DNA from: Paraburkholderia sp.
Lineage (GTDB): Bacteria > Pseudomonadota > Gammaproteobacteria > Burkholderiales > Burkholderiaceae
DNA: 64,000 nt
Assembly (NCBI RefSeq): GCF_024281035.1
Contig: NZ_JAMXLH010000037.1
Coordinates: 19,170 to 83,169, forward strand
Reading direction: 5' to 3'
Shown piece after piece: positions 55,882 to 64,000 of this stretch (position 1 is the stretch's first letter; every line of letters starts with the position of its first letter). Position numbers and translations under genes: made by a program. The notes under the pieces were generated by a model that was not told where the DNA came from, made no database searches, and saw only the letters and a list, made by a program, of their open reading frames with translations.

Positions 55882-56024
55882 GGGCATTCAGACGCGATTT
55901 GTCCGCGGTTGCGCATTTGTGCGTAACAGGGGCCTGCGCCGCCATGGCGCGCGCGGCCCAACAGGACTCTCGTCAGTGAACCCGCACACGCCCGCACCCG
56001 CTGCCGGGCTCTTGCCGGTCAACT

Positions 56025-56076
56025 AGCCACAGGGCTCACAGGAGCATCTCCTGCGGCCTCTGTGGCTTTTGTTTTT
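56025..56076 (+). terminator. Terminator/attenuator between acpP and fabF
   Basis: An 8-bp outer stem AGCCACAG / CTGTGGCT encloses an inner AGGAG...CTCCT hairpin and is followed by TTTTGTTTTT. It lies 25 nt before the GTG of fabF and probably limits read-through from the strongly expressed acpP. Confidence 0.8.
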
Positions 56077-56100
56077 GTCATCTATGGAAAAGGGGTTACC

Positions 56101-57342
56101 GTGAGCCGCCGTCGAGTTGTTGTTACAGGCCTGGGGCTGATTTCGCCTGTTGGCAATAATGTTGCCGACGGCTGGGCCAATGTGGTCGCCGGGAAATCCG
56201 GCATTGCCAACATCACGAAGTTCGATGCCACGAACTATTCGACCCGCTTCGCCGGTGAGGTGAAGGGCTTCAACGTCGAGGAGTACATCCCCGGGAAAGA
56301 AGCGCGCCACATGGATGCGTTTATCCATTTCGGCATCGCCGCGGGCATCCAGGCAATGCAGGACAGCGGCATCGAGATCACCGAGGAGAATGCCGAGCGC
56401 ATCGGCGTCGTGGTGGGCTCGGGCATCGGCGGCCTGCCGATGATCGAAGTCACCCAGACCGAACTGCTGAACCGCGGCCCGCGCCGTATTTCGCCGTTCT
56501 TCGTGCCCGCGTCGATCATCAACATGATCTCCGGCCATCTGTCGATCAAGTACGGCATCAAGGGCCCGAATCTCGCGATGGTCACGGCCTGCACGACCGG
56601 TCTGCACTGCATCGGCGAGGCGTCGCGTCTCATCGAGTACGGCGATGCCGACGTGATGATCGCGGGCGGCGCGGAATCGACCGTTTCGCCGCTCGGCGTC
56701 GGCGGTTTCGCTGCGGCGCGCGCGCTTTCGCAGCGCAACGACGATCCGGCAACGGCGAGCCGTCCGTGGGACAAGGATCGTGACGGCTTCGTGCTGGGCG
56801 AGGGCGCAGGCGTGATGGTCCTCGAAGAGTACGAGCACGCGAAGAAGCGCGGCGCGAAGATCTATGCCGAAATCACCGGCTACGGCATGAGCGGCGACGC
56901 CTATCACATGACCGCGCCGCTCGAAAACGGCGACGGCGCGCGCCGCTGCATGCTGGCGGCAATGCGCAACGCGCGTGTGAATGCCGACGAGGTGAACTGG
57001 CTGAGTGCGCACGGCACGTCGACGCCGCTTGGCGACCTCGCGGAAACCAACGCGATCAAGCGCGCATTCGGCGACCACTCGAAGAACATCGTCGTGAACT
57101 CGACCAAGTCGATGACCGGGCACCTGCTCGGCGGCGCGGGCGGTCTCGAATCGGTGTTCACGGTGCTTTCCGTGCACAACCAGATCTCGCCGCCGACGAT
57201 CAACATCTTCAACCAGGATCCCGAGTGCGACCTGGACTACTGCGCGAACACCGCGCGGGACATGAAGATCGATATCGCGCTGAAGAACTCGTTCGGGTTC
57301 GGCGGCACGAACGGCACGCTGGTCTTCAAACGTCACGTTTGA
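56101..57342 (+). CDS. fabF: Beta-ketoacyl-ACP synthase II
   Basis: 413 residues from the GTG at 56101 (GGGG upstream). Catalytic Cys164 ([10 protein letters not shown]), His304 ([11 protein letters not shown]) and His341 ([10 protein letters not shown]), with the C-terminal FGFGGTN loop. Extends acyl chains. An ATG at 56062 in the same frame sits inside the terminator and is unlikely. Confidence 0.97.
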   Translation: MSRRRVVVTGLGLISPVGNNVADGWANVVAGKSGIANITKFDATNYSTRFAGEVKGFNVEEYIPGKEARHMDAFIHFGIAAGIQAMQDSGIEITEENAERIGVVVGSGIGGLPMIEVTQTELLNRGPRRISPFFVPASIINMISGHLSIKYGIKGPNLAMVTACTTGLHCIGEASRLIEYGDADVMIAGGAESTVSPLGVGGFAAARALSQRNDDPATASRPWDKDRDGFVLGEGAGVMVLEEYEHAKKRGAKIYAEITGYGMSGDAYHMTAPLENGDGARRCMLAAMRNARVNADEVNWLSAHGTSTPLGDLAETNAIKRAFGDHSKNIVVNSTKSMTGHLLGGAGGLESVFTVLSVHNQISPPTINIFNQDPECDLDYCANTARDMKIDIALKNSFGFGGTNGTLVFKRHV

Positions 57343-57833
57343 CCCGCATCGAGCGTGAAGCGGCTGCGCCGGATTCTCCGGCCAGCCGCGATTCCGTTTT
57401 TCTCACGCGGCGCCCCGGCGCGCCGTGCATCCTGTTGCGACGCTCCGCGGCGCTTCATGTTGTCCTTGCCGCCGGTATCGGCGTGGCGGCCGCCGCCGTC
57501 CATACGTCGCTCGCACCCTGGCTGGGCGACGCTCGCGCCATCGTTCCCACACTCGCTTCCCTTGCCCTCTGCGGACTGGCCGCTGCGGCGTGGCATCGCA
57601 CGCAGCCTGCCGTCATCGAAATGGGGCCCGATTTTCTCGCGGCCTATGGAAAGGATGGCGCTTGCACCGCGCGGGGACGTTTGACCGGCGCGTCACAATG
57701 GGGCACCAGCCTGCTCGCGCTGACGGTCGAGGGGAGCGCCGGGCGCACAACCGTGCTGGTCGCTGCCGATGCGCTCGAACCCGATGCCTTTCGTACGCTG
57801 GCCGTACGGGCGCGGTGCGCGGCCGGACGCTGA
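57339..57833 (+). CDS. Putative small membrane protein (YgfX-like)
   Basis: 164 residues if translation begins at the TTG overlapping the fabF stop (TTGA); no ATG is available. Two hydrophobic segments (about 40-60 and 67-86, [22 protein letters not shown] and [15 protein letters not shown]) are followed by a soluble beta-rich part ([17 protein letters not shown]). Size and topology recall YgfX/CptA. Coupled to fabF and upstream of rpoE. Weakly assigned. Confidence 0.6.
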   Translation: MTRIEREAAAPDSPASRDSVFLTRRPGAPCILLRRSAALHVVLAAGIGVAAAAVHTSLAPWLGDARAIVPTLASLALCGLAAAAWHRTQPAVIEMGPDFLAAYGKDGACTARGRLTGASQWGTSLLALTVEGSAGRTTVLVAADALEPDAFRTLAVRARCAAGR

Positions 57834-57867
57834 GTGAACAGCGATTCGACCGTGCGCAACGGATTCG

Positions 57868-57903
57868 CTGTAACGACTGTAACGGCCAATACGGGCGTAA
57901 CGT
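57868..57903 (+). repeat. Four 9-bp tandem units upstream of rpoE
   Basis: CTGTAACGA, CTGTAACGG, CCAATACGG and GCGTAACGT lie head to tail just upstream of a TACAAT -10-like box (57923-57928). One-turn spacing suggests a binding array, but this may be chance. Confidence 0.5.
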
Positions 57904-57966
57904 GACGGGAGGGACAGGGCGCTACAATGGTGCCCCGCATCTACCATGAGCTAACGGATTTTTCAG

Positions 57967-58566
57967 GTGAGCGAAAAAGAAATCGACCAGATGCTGGTTG
58001 AGCGCGTGCAAAAAGGCGACAAAGCCGCATTCGAGCTTCTGGTTGCCAAATACCACCGCAAGATCATCCGTCTGATCTCGCGCCTTGTGCGGGATCCCGC
58101 GGAGGTCGAGGATGTGGCCCAGGACGCCTTTATCAAGGCGTACCGGGCGTTGCCGCAGTTTCGCGGCGAGTCCGCTTTCTATACGTGGTTGTACCGGATT
58201 GCCGTCAACACGGCGAAGAACTACCTTGCGACCCAGGGTAGACGCGCCCCGACATCTACCGAAGCAGATGCAGAAGAGGCTGAAACTTTCTCGGATGCCG
58301 ATCAACTAAGGGATATCAACACGCCCGAGTCGATGTTGATGAGCAAGCAGATCGCGCAAACGGTCAATGCTGCCATGGCGATGCTGCCGGAGGAGTTGCG
58401 CACCGCCATTACACTTCGGGAAATTGAAGGTTTGAGCTACGAGGAAATCGCCGAGATGATGGGGTGCCCCATAGGCACCGTCAGATCACGGATATTCCGC
58501 GCTCGCGAAGCCATTGCGGCAAAATTGCGTCCGTTGCTGGACACGCCGGAAGGCAAGCGCTGGTAA
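57967..58566 (+). CDS. rpoE: RNA polymerase sigma-E factor (AlgU/RpoE)
   Basis: 199 residues from a GTG start. Region 2 has DVAQDAFIKAYRALPQFRGESAFYTWLYRIAVN and region 4 has LPEELRTAITLREIEGLSYEEIAEMMGCPIGTVRSR; both are AlgU/RpoE-like. It directs envelope-stress genes and is held by RseA. Order rpoE-rseA-rseB-mucD is the classical module. Confidence 0.96.
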   Translation: MSEKEIDQMLVERVQKGDKAAFELLVAKYHRKIIRLISRLVRDPAEVEDVAQDAFIKAYRALPQFRGESAFYTWLYRIAVNTAKNYLATQGRRAPTSTEADAEEAETFSDADQLRDINTPESMLMSKQIAQTVNAAMAMLPEELRTAITLREIEGLSYEEIAEMMGCPIGTVRSRIFRAREAIAAKLRPLLDTPEGKRW

Positions 58567-58669
58567 CCACGCCGGTAACCAGTGCGCCGCCGGCCACGAA
58601 TGCGATTTACCGGGTTGGTGTCACCGCGTGTATCACAACAGGGCAGTCTGAAAGGAAATGGGGAGCATC

Positions 58670-59320
58670 ATGGGATCGGTCTCGATGCAATCGGTGCTAG
58701 GCTCGCGCGGCGAGCGTCTGTCTGCTTTTGTTGACGGAGAACTGACCGCTGGCGAGCGTCCAGACGGGATATTTTCTGATTTCGATCAAGAAGGGCGTGC
58801 GAGCTGGTCGGCGTACCACCTGATCGGCGACGTGCTGCGCTCGGACGATCTCGCGCTCAGCGCAGCCGCAAGCCAGTCGTTCATGGCGGGCTTCGCCGCG
58901 CGTTTCGAGACGGAGCCGCACGTGCTCGCGCCCGCCGCGCTGCCGGTCGCGCGTCCCGCCTCAGGTGGGTCCGCACGCGGTGCCGCACGCATTCTCGCGC
59001 TGCGTCACCGCATCGTTCCGACGCTCGCGGTTGCCGCTGCCGCCGCCATGCTCACGTGGATCGTCGTGCCGCAGATGCACGGCGTGGGCAACGTCGGCGG
59101 CGCGCAGGTCGCGTCGGTATCGTCCTCGGGCGACGGCGTGCAGCGTGTCGCGATGAACGCGGTGCCGGCGCAGACCGCTGCCGTGCAAGACGGCAATATC
59201 ATTCGCGACGCGCGTCTCGATGCGTATCTGGAAGCGCATCAGCAGTTCGCGCAACAGCCCGTCATGTCGGATTCCATGCCGCTGATCCAGGCCGCTACCC
59301 TCACCACGTCTCGCCAGTAA
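58670..59320 (+). CDS. rseA: Anti-sigma-E factor RseA
   Basis: 216 residues from the ATG at 58670 (GGGGAG upstream); ATG 58658 adds four residues. The N-terminal cytoplasmic domain has the RseA/MucA opening GERLSAFVDGELTAGE and SAYHLIGDVLRSDDL that grips sigma-E. A single membrane span is at about 117-140 (IVPTLAVAAAAAMLTWIVVP). The periplasmic tail is cleaved in the stress cascade. Confidence 0.94.
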   Translation: MGSVSMQSVLGSRGERLSAFVDGELTAGERPDGIFSDFDQEGRASWSAYHLIGDVLRSDDLALSAAASQSFMAGFAARFETEPHVLAPAALPVARPASGGSARGAARILALRHRIVPTLAVAAAAAMLTWIVVPQMHGVGNVGGAQVASVSSSGDGVQRVAMNAVPAQTAAVQDGNIIRDARLDAYLEAHQQFAQQPVMSDSMPLIQAATLTTSRQ

Positions 59321-59325
59321 GTCTG

Positions 59326-60366
59326 ATGCCGACACCGCAGCGCTATAAAACGACAATCTGGGGGCGGCTGCCGGCATTCCTGTGCTACGCGGCCGTATTG
59401 CTGACCGTACTGTCCGCGGCTGCGCACGCCGCCGCACAGCCCGCGCCGCAAGACGCCGCCCAGTGGCTCGACCGCATCCAGCAGGCGGCCCAGCAGCAGA
59501 ATTACGAAGGCACGTTCGTTTATCAGCGCGGCCCGTTCGTGCAATCGTCGCGCATCACGCACTACGGGACGAAGAACGACGGCGAGTACGAGCAGCTCGA
59601 AAGTCTCGACGGCAAGCCGCGCAAGCTCCTGCGCCATAACGACGACGTCTACACGTTCGTGCCCGAGCGCAAGTTCTGTGTCGTCGAAAAGCGCCAGAAC
59701 AAGGACGCGTTCCCCGCGCTGCTCGCCACGAGCGGCGACCACGTGCTGTCCGTCTACACCCCGAAAATGCTCGGCACCGACCGTGTCGCGGGCATCGAAA
59801 GCCAGGTCATCGCACTCCAGCCGAAGGACGGCTACCGCTTCGCCTACAAGTTCTGGGCCGACGCGAAGACGGGGCTCCTGCTGCGTGCGCAGACGATCGA
59901 CCCGGCAAGCGGACAGGTGCTCGAACAGCTGTCGTTCACGCAGATCCGCATCGGCGTGCCGCTCGACAAGGCGCCGATCGTCAGCGGCATGCACAACACG
60001 GCTGGCTGGACCATGGTGCATCCGCCGCTCGAACCGGTCGACATGGAAGCTCAGGGCTGGAAATTCGGCTCGCCCGTGCCCGGTTTCCGCAAGGTCCGCG
60101 AACTGCGCCGCCCGATGGCCGCAACCGATGCGAACGAGCCGCCCATCCCCGTCGATCAGGCGGTTTTCTCCGATGGGCTGGCGGCAATCTCGATCTTTGT
60201 CGAGCCGGTCAAGAACAACAGCCGCAAGGAAGGGGCCGGTAGCAACGGCGCGACTCACGTCCTCGTGAAGCGCAGCGGCGACTACTGGATCACGCTCCTC
60301 GGGGAAGTGCCCCAAAGCACGTTGCAGCAGTTTGCGTCTGCCATAGAATACAAACCTCCCAGGTAA
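59326..60366 (+). CDS. rseB: Sigma-E regulatory protein RseB
   Basis: 346 residues. A signal peptide ends near AHAAAQ. MucB/RseB domains follow: AAQQQNYEGTFVYQRGPFVQSSRITH (lipoprotein-like fold) and HVLVKRSGDYWITLLGEVPQSTLQQFASAIEY at the end. Binds the periplasmic part of RseA and protects it from cleavage. It starts 5 nt after rseA. Confidence 0.95.
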   Translation: MPTPQRYKTTIWGRLPAFLCYAAVLLTVLSAAAHAAAQPAPQDAAQWLDRIQQAAQQQNYEGTFVYQRGPFVQSSRITHYGTKNDGEYEQLESLDGKPRKLLRHNDDVYTFVPERKFCVVEKRQNKDAFPALLATSGDHVLSVYTPKMLGTDRVAGIESQVIALQPKDGYRFAYKFWADAKTGLLLRAQTIDPASGQVLEQLSFTQIRIGVPLDKAPIVSGMHNTAGWTMVHPPLEPVDMEAQGWKFGSPVPGFRKVRELRRPMAATDANEPPIPVDQAVFSDGLAAISIFVEPVKNNSRKEGAGSNGATHVLVKRSGDYWITLLGEVPQSTLQQFASAIEYKPPR

Positions 60367-60386
60367 TTCCTTCGGCTGACAACGAT

Positions 60387-61907
60387 ATGACGATTTTCCC
60401 GCTGCGCAAATTGTTCGCGGCCGCGGTGGTGGCAGCGTGCCTGCCGCTCGCACCGCACGTGGCGTCGGCGGCGCCCGCCGCCAATCTGCCGGACTTCACC
60501 GATCTGGTCGACAAGGTCGGACCATCAGTCGTCAACATCCGCACTACGACCCACGTGAGCGCCTCGCCGCACGGCCTGCCGCCGGGCACGGACGAAGGCG
60601 ACATGTCGGAATTCTTCCGCCGTTTCTTCGGCATTCCGCTGCCGCAGGGCCCGCATGGCCAGTCGCCTCATGGTGGACAGGGTGGACAGGGCGGCGGCCA
60701 GGGCGGTGGCCAGGACTCGTCGCCGCCCGACAGCGGCAGCGACGCGGAGCAGAACAGCGGCGTCGGCTCGGGCTTCATCCTGTCGACTGACGGCTATGTG
60801 ATGACGAACGCGCACGTCGTCGACGACGCGGACAGTATCTATGTCACGCTCACCGACAAGCGCGAGTTCAAGGCGAAGCTGATCGGCGTCGACGACCGTA
60901 CGGACGTCGCCGTCGTCAAGATCGAGGCGCACAGCCTGCCGGCTGTGACCATCGGCGACTCGAACAAGCTGCGCGTGGGCGAGTGGGTCGTCGCGATCGG
61001 CTCGCCGTTCGGGCTCGAAAATACCGTCACGGCCGGCATCGTCAGCGCGAAGGGCCGGGACACGGGCGACTATCTGCCGTTCATCCAGACGGACGTGGCT
61101 GTCAACCCCGGTAATTCGGGTGGTCCGCTCATCAACATGCAGGGCGAGGTCATCGGCATCAACTCGCAGATCTACAGCCGGACCGGCGGCTTCATGGGCA
61201 TTTCGTTCGCGATTCCGATCGACGAAGCGATGCGCGTCGCCGATCAGCTGGAGCGCAGCGGCAAGGTCACGCGCGGCCGCATTGCGGTGGCGATCGGCGA
61301 GGTGACGAAGGATGTCGCCGACTCGCTCGGGCTGCCGAAGGCGCAGGGCGCGCTGGTGTCGAGCGTCGAATCGGGCGGCCCGGCCGACAAGGCCGGCATC
61401 CAGCCGGGCGACATCATCCAGAAGTTCAATGGCCAGACGGTCGATAGCGCGACGGATCTGCCGCGCATGGTCGGCGACACGAAGCCGGGCACGAAGGCGA
61501 CGATCACGATCTGGCGCAAGGGCCAGACGCGCGAACTGCCGATCACGATCGCCGAAATGCAGGCCGACAAGACCGCGAAGGGCGACCAGAAGAAGGCGCC
61601 CGCGCCCAAGCCGCGTGCGTCGAATTCGCTCGGCCTGTCGGTGACGGACGTTCCCGCCGATCAACTGAGCCAGCTCAAGATCAAGGGCGGCGTGCTGGTG
61701 GAATCGGTCGGCGGTCCGGCAGCGCGCGCCGGCCTTCAGAAAGGCGACATCATCCTGCGCGTGGGCGATACCGACATCACGGGTGTGAAGCAGTTCGAGG
61801 AAGTAACTGCGCGCCTCGATCCGCAGAAGATGGTGGCGGTGCTCGTGCGGCGCGGCGAGAACACGCAGTTCGTGCCGATCCGCCCGCGCAACCCGGGGCA
61901 GAAATGA
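60387..61907 (+). CDS. mucD: Do-family periplasmic serine protease (MucD/DegP)
   Basis: 506 residues. Signal peptide 1-28, a Gly/Gln-rich linker (about 95-125, GGQGGQGGGQGGGQ), then a trypsin-like domain with His143 (NAHVVDD), Asp173 (DRTDVAV) and Ser244 (GNSGGPL), and two PDZ domains (about 295-385 and 410-500). Degrades misfolded envelope proteins; belongs to the sigma-E module. The Grx-like gene overlaps its stop. Confidence 0.95.
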   Translation: MTIFPLRKLFAAAVVAACLPLAPHVASAAPAANLPDFTDLVDKVGPSVVNIRTTTHVSASPHGLPPGTDEGDMSEFFRRFFGIPLPQGPHGQSPHGGQGGQGGGQGGGQDSSPPDSGSDAEQNSGVGSGFILSTDGYVMTNAHVVDDADSIYVTLTDKREFKAKLIGVDDRTDVAVVKIEAHSLPAVTIGDSNKLRVGEWVVAIGSPFGLENTVTAGIVSAKGRDTGDYLPFIQTDVAVNPGNSGGPLINMQGEVIGINSQIYSRTGGFMGISFAIPIDEAMRVADQLERSGKVTRGRIAVAIGEVTKDVADSLGLPKAQGALVSSVESGGPADKAGIQPGDIIQKFNGQTVDSATDLPRMVGDTKPGTKATITIWRKGQTRELPITIAEMQADKTAKGDQKKAPAPKPRASNSLGLSVTDVPADQLSQLKIKGGVLVESVGGPAARAGLQKGDIILRVGDTDITGVKQFEEVTARLDPQKMVAVLVRRGENTQFVPIRPRNPGQK

Positions 61908-62167
61908 TGCAGACACGCACGAAACCGCCGAGCCTCGTGCTGTACGGCCGCACATGGTGTCATCTGTGCGACGACATGCACGCGGCGCTTGCACCGCTCG
62001 CCGCGGCGGCGGGCGCGCAGATCGAGGTGATCGACGTCGATTCAGACCCCGCATTTCAGGCCCTCTACGACGAACTCGTGCCGGTGCTCCTGTGCGATGG
62101 CGTCGAGTTGTGCCACTACCATCTCGACGAGGCGCGCGTGCGCGCCGCGCTCGGGTTGGGTGTCTGA
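61904..62167 (+). CDS. Glutaredoxin-family protein
   Basis: 87 residues. Thioredoxin-fold protein with the redox pair Cys19-His-Leu-Cys22 (GRTWCHLCDDM) and the cis-Pro loop LVPVLLCDG. Matches the DUF836/glutaredoxin-like group. The ATG overlaps the mucD stop by 4 nt, suggesting co-expression with the envelope protease. Confidence 0.9.
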   Translation: MMQTRTKPPSLVLYGRTWCHLCDDMHAALAPLAAAAGAQIEVIDVDSDPAFQALYDELVPVLLCDGVELCHYHLDEARVRAALGLGV

Positions 62168-62294
62168 GCCGCGGCGCTTTCCCGCCCCTGCCTGCCGAAC
62201 CCCTTTTCGGCTAAAATAGGCCGGTTTTTCATCTGTTTACGAGGCGTGCTCTGCTTTTCGTCCGGGCGCGCCTTTTTCGCTTGATCGGCACTGA

Positions 62295-64000
62295 ATGGAT
62301 CATATTCGTAACTTCTCGATCATTGCGCACATCGACCATGGCAAGTCGACGCTCGCCGATCGCATTATCCAGTTGTGCGGCGGCCTGTCCGACCGCGAAA
62401 TGGAAGCACAGGTGCTCGACTCGATGGATCTCGAGCGCGAGCGCGGCATCACGATCAAGGCGCAGACCGCTGCGCTCTCGTACAAGGCGAGGAACGGCCA
62501 GGTCTATAACCTGAACCTCATCGACACGCCGGGCCACGTCGACTTCTCCTACGAGGTGAGCCGCTCGCTCTCCGCGTGCGAGGGCGCGCTGCTCGTCGTC
62601 GATGCGAGCCAGGGCGTCGAGGCGCAGACCGTGGCGAACTGCTACACGGCGATCGAACTCGGCGTCGAGGTCGTGCCGGTGCTCAACAAGATCGACCTGC
62701 CGGCCGCGAACCCCGAGAACGCGATCGAAGAGATCGAGGACGTGATCGGCATCGACGCGACCGACGCCACGCGCTGCAGCGCGAAGACCGGCCTCGGGGT
62801 CGAAGACGTGCTCGAAGCGCTGATCGCAAAGGTGCCGCCGCCCGAGGGCGACCCCAATGCGCCGTTGCAGGCGCTCATCATCGACTCCTGGTTCGACAAC
62901 TACGTCGGCGTCGTGATGCTCGTGCGCATCGTCAACGGCACGCTGCGTCCGAAGGACAAGATCAAGCTGATGGCGACCGGCGCGCAGTATCCGGTCGAGC
63001 ACGTCGGCGTGTTCTCGCCGAAGTCGCGCGACCTCGACGAGCTGTCGGCGGGGCAGGTGGGCTTCATCATCGCGGGCATCAAGGAATTGGCCGCGACCAA
63101 GGTGGGCGACACCGTCACGCACGCGGGCAAGCCGGCCGACACGCCGCTGCCGGGCTTCAAGGAAGTGAAGCCGCAGGTGTTCGCGGGCCTGTATCCGGTC
63201 GAGGCGAACCAGTACGACGCGCTGCGCGAGTCGCTCGAAAAGCTCAAGCTCAACGACGCTTCGCTGCAATACGAGCCCGAAGTCTCACAGGCGCTCGGGT
63301 TCGGTTTCCGCTGCGGCTTCCTCGGTCTTCTGCACATGGAGATCGTGCAGGAGCGTCTCGAGCGCGAATTCGACATGGACCTCATCACCACGGCGCCGAC
63401 CGTGGTCTACGAGGTCGTGCAGCACGACGGCACGACGGTGACGGTCGAGAATCCCGCGAAGATGCCGGAGCCCTCGAAGATCGAGGAAATCCGCGAGCCG
63501 ATCGTGACTGTGAACCTGTACATGCCGCAGGATTACGTGGGTTCGGTCATCACGCTCTGTACACAGAAGCGTGGTAATCAGATCAACATGCAGTACCACG
63601 GCCGCCAGGTGCAGCTCACGTACGAAATCCCGATGGCCGAAATCGTGCTCGACTTCTTCGACCGCCTGAAGTCGGTGTCGCGCGGCTATGCGTCGATGGA
63701 CTACGAGTTCAAGGAATACCGCACGTCCGATGTCGTCAAGGTCGACATGCTGATCAACGGCGACAAGGTCGATGCGCTGTCCATCATCGTGCACCGTTCG
63801 CAGTCGCAGTATCGCGGCCGCGAAGTCGCGGCGAAGATGCGCGAGATCATTCCGCGCCAGATGTACGACGTGGCCATTCAGGCGGCCATCGGCGCGCATA
63901 TCATTGCGCGCGAGAACATCAAGGCGTTGCGCAAGAACGTGCTGGCCAAGTGCTATGGCGGCGACATCACGCGCAAGAAGAAGCTTCTCGAAAAGCAGAA
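62295..64000 (+). CDS. lepA: Elongation factor 4 (LepA), 3' end outside the window
   Basis: At least 568 of about 597 residues. GTPase motifs AHIDHGKST (G1), [10 protein letters not shown] (G2), DTPGHVDF (G3), NKIDLPAA (G4) and CSAKTGLG (G5), then the EF-G-like domains and the LepA-specific C-terminal region ([15 protein letters not shown]). Back-translocates or remodels stalled ribosomes. Position after mucD is conserved in many beta- and gamma-proteobacteria, where lepB usually follows. A TAAAAT box lies at 62212-62217. Confidence 0.97.
   Translation, partial: MDHIRNFSIIAHIDHGKSTLADRIIQLCGGLSDREMEAQVLDSMDLERERGITIKAQTAALSYKARNGQVYNLNLIDTPGHVDFSYEVSRSLSACEGALLVVDASQGVEAQTVANCYTAIELGVEVVPVLNKIDLPAANPENAIEEIEDVIGIDATDATRCSAKTGLGVEDVLEALIAKVPPPEGDPNAPLQALIIDSWFDNYVGVVMLVRIVNGTLRPKDKIKLMATGAQYPVEHVGVFSPKSRDLDELSAGQVGFIIAGIKELAATKVGDTVTHAGKPADTPLPGFKEVKPQVFAGLYPVEANQYDALRESLEKLKLNDASLQYEPEVSQALGFGFRCGFLGLLHMEIVQERLEREFDMDLITTAPTVVYEVVQHDGTTVTVENPAKMPEPSKIEEIREPIVTVNLYMPQDYVGSVITLCTQKRGNQINMQYHGRQVQLTYEIPMAEIVLDFFDRLKSVSRGYASMDYEFKEYRTSDVVKVDMLINGDKVDALSIIVHRSQSQYRGREVAAKMREIIPRQMYDVAIQAAIGAHIIARENIKALRKNVLAKCYGGDITRKKKLLEKQ

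Overview
The window is GC-rich chromosomal DNA of a beta-proteobacterium, almost certainly Burkholderiaceae (Paraburkholderia/Burkholderia-like). This rests on gene order (yceD-rpmF-plsX-fabH-fabD-fabG-acpP-fabF-rpoE-rseA-rseB-mucD-lepA; moaA-mobA-moeA beside rne-rluC), strong GC third-position codon use and the protein families present. The genus is an inference. No integrase, transposase, phage gene or CRISPR array was seen.

Layout. (1) About 0.1-11.9 kb: folA and thyA bracket a ~10 kb accessory block. The block holds an eight-gene minus-strand operon (8797 down to 750) whose order and domains match the Pseudomonas Fap functional-amyloid system: two small exported proteins, a FapB-like and a FapC-like amyloid protein carrying GNIGVNIAAGxGNxQxN repeats, a secreted C39-like cysteine peptidase (FapD-like), a FapE-like exported protein, and a coiled-coil plus beta-barrel outer-membrane protein (FapF-like). 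The last gene encodes a VpsR-type sigma-54 activator. A second VpsR-type activator is divergent at 9343. Between them is an AT-rich control region with a good -24/-12 promoter and a perfect 20-bp palindrome. (2) 12-30 kb: a FecR/DUF6600 protein with a Gln-Pro repeat tail, ArsR-, GlxA- and AraC-type regulators, fumC, a phospholipase-D-like lipoprotein, a MATE exporter, a UvrD-like helicase, azlCD, creA and two tRNA-Asn genes. (3) 30-41 kb: fdxA, pncB, a LUD-domain protein, a Na+/H+ antiporter, a 2-hydroxyacid dehydrogenase, rmuC, a GNAT enzyme and the molybdopterin genes moaA-mobA-moeA. (4) 41-48.6 kb: rne and rluC, divergent around an 827-nt gap, then a HAD phosphatase, a Rieske protein and an S49 peptidase. 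(5) 48.7-57.8 kb: an RsmI-like methylase, Maf/YceF, then the fatty-acid/phospholipid cluster, with a strong sigma-70 promoter in front of yceD. (6) 57.8-64 kb: the envelope-stress module rpoE-rseA-rseB-mucD, a glutaredoxin-like protein and lepA, which runs off the window.

How the parts work together. The Fap-like block looks like a complete c-di-GMP/sigma-54-controlled amyloid export system: regulators at both ends, a peptidase, a pore and amyloid subunits. Two of its exported proteins share a short Asp-Asp...Leu-Ala-x-Gln-x-Gly motif that, in the first one, resembles a double-glycine leader, suggesting substrates for the C39-like peptidase. The rest is mostly conserved housekeeping content.
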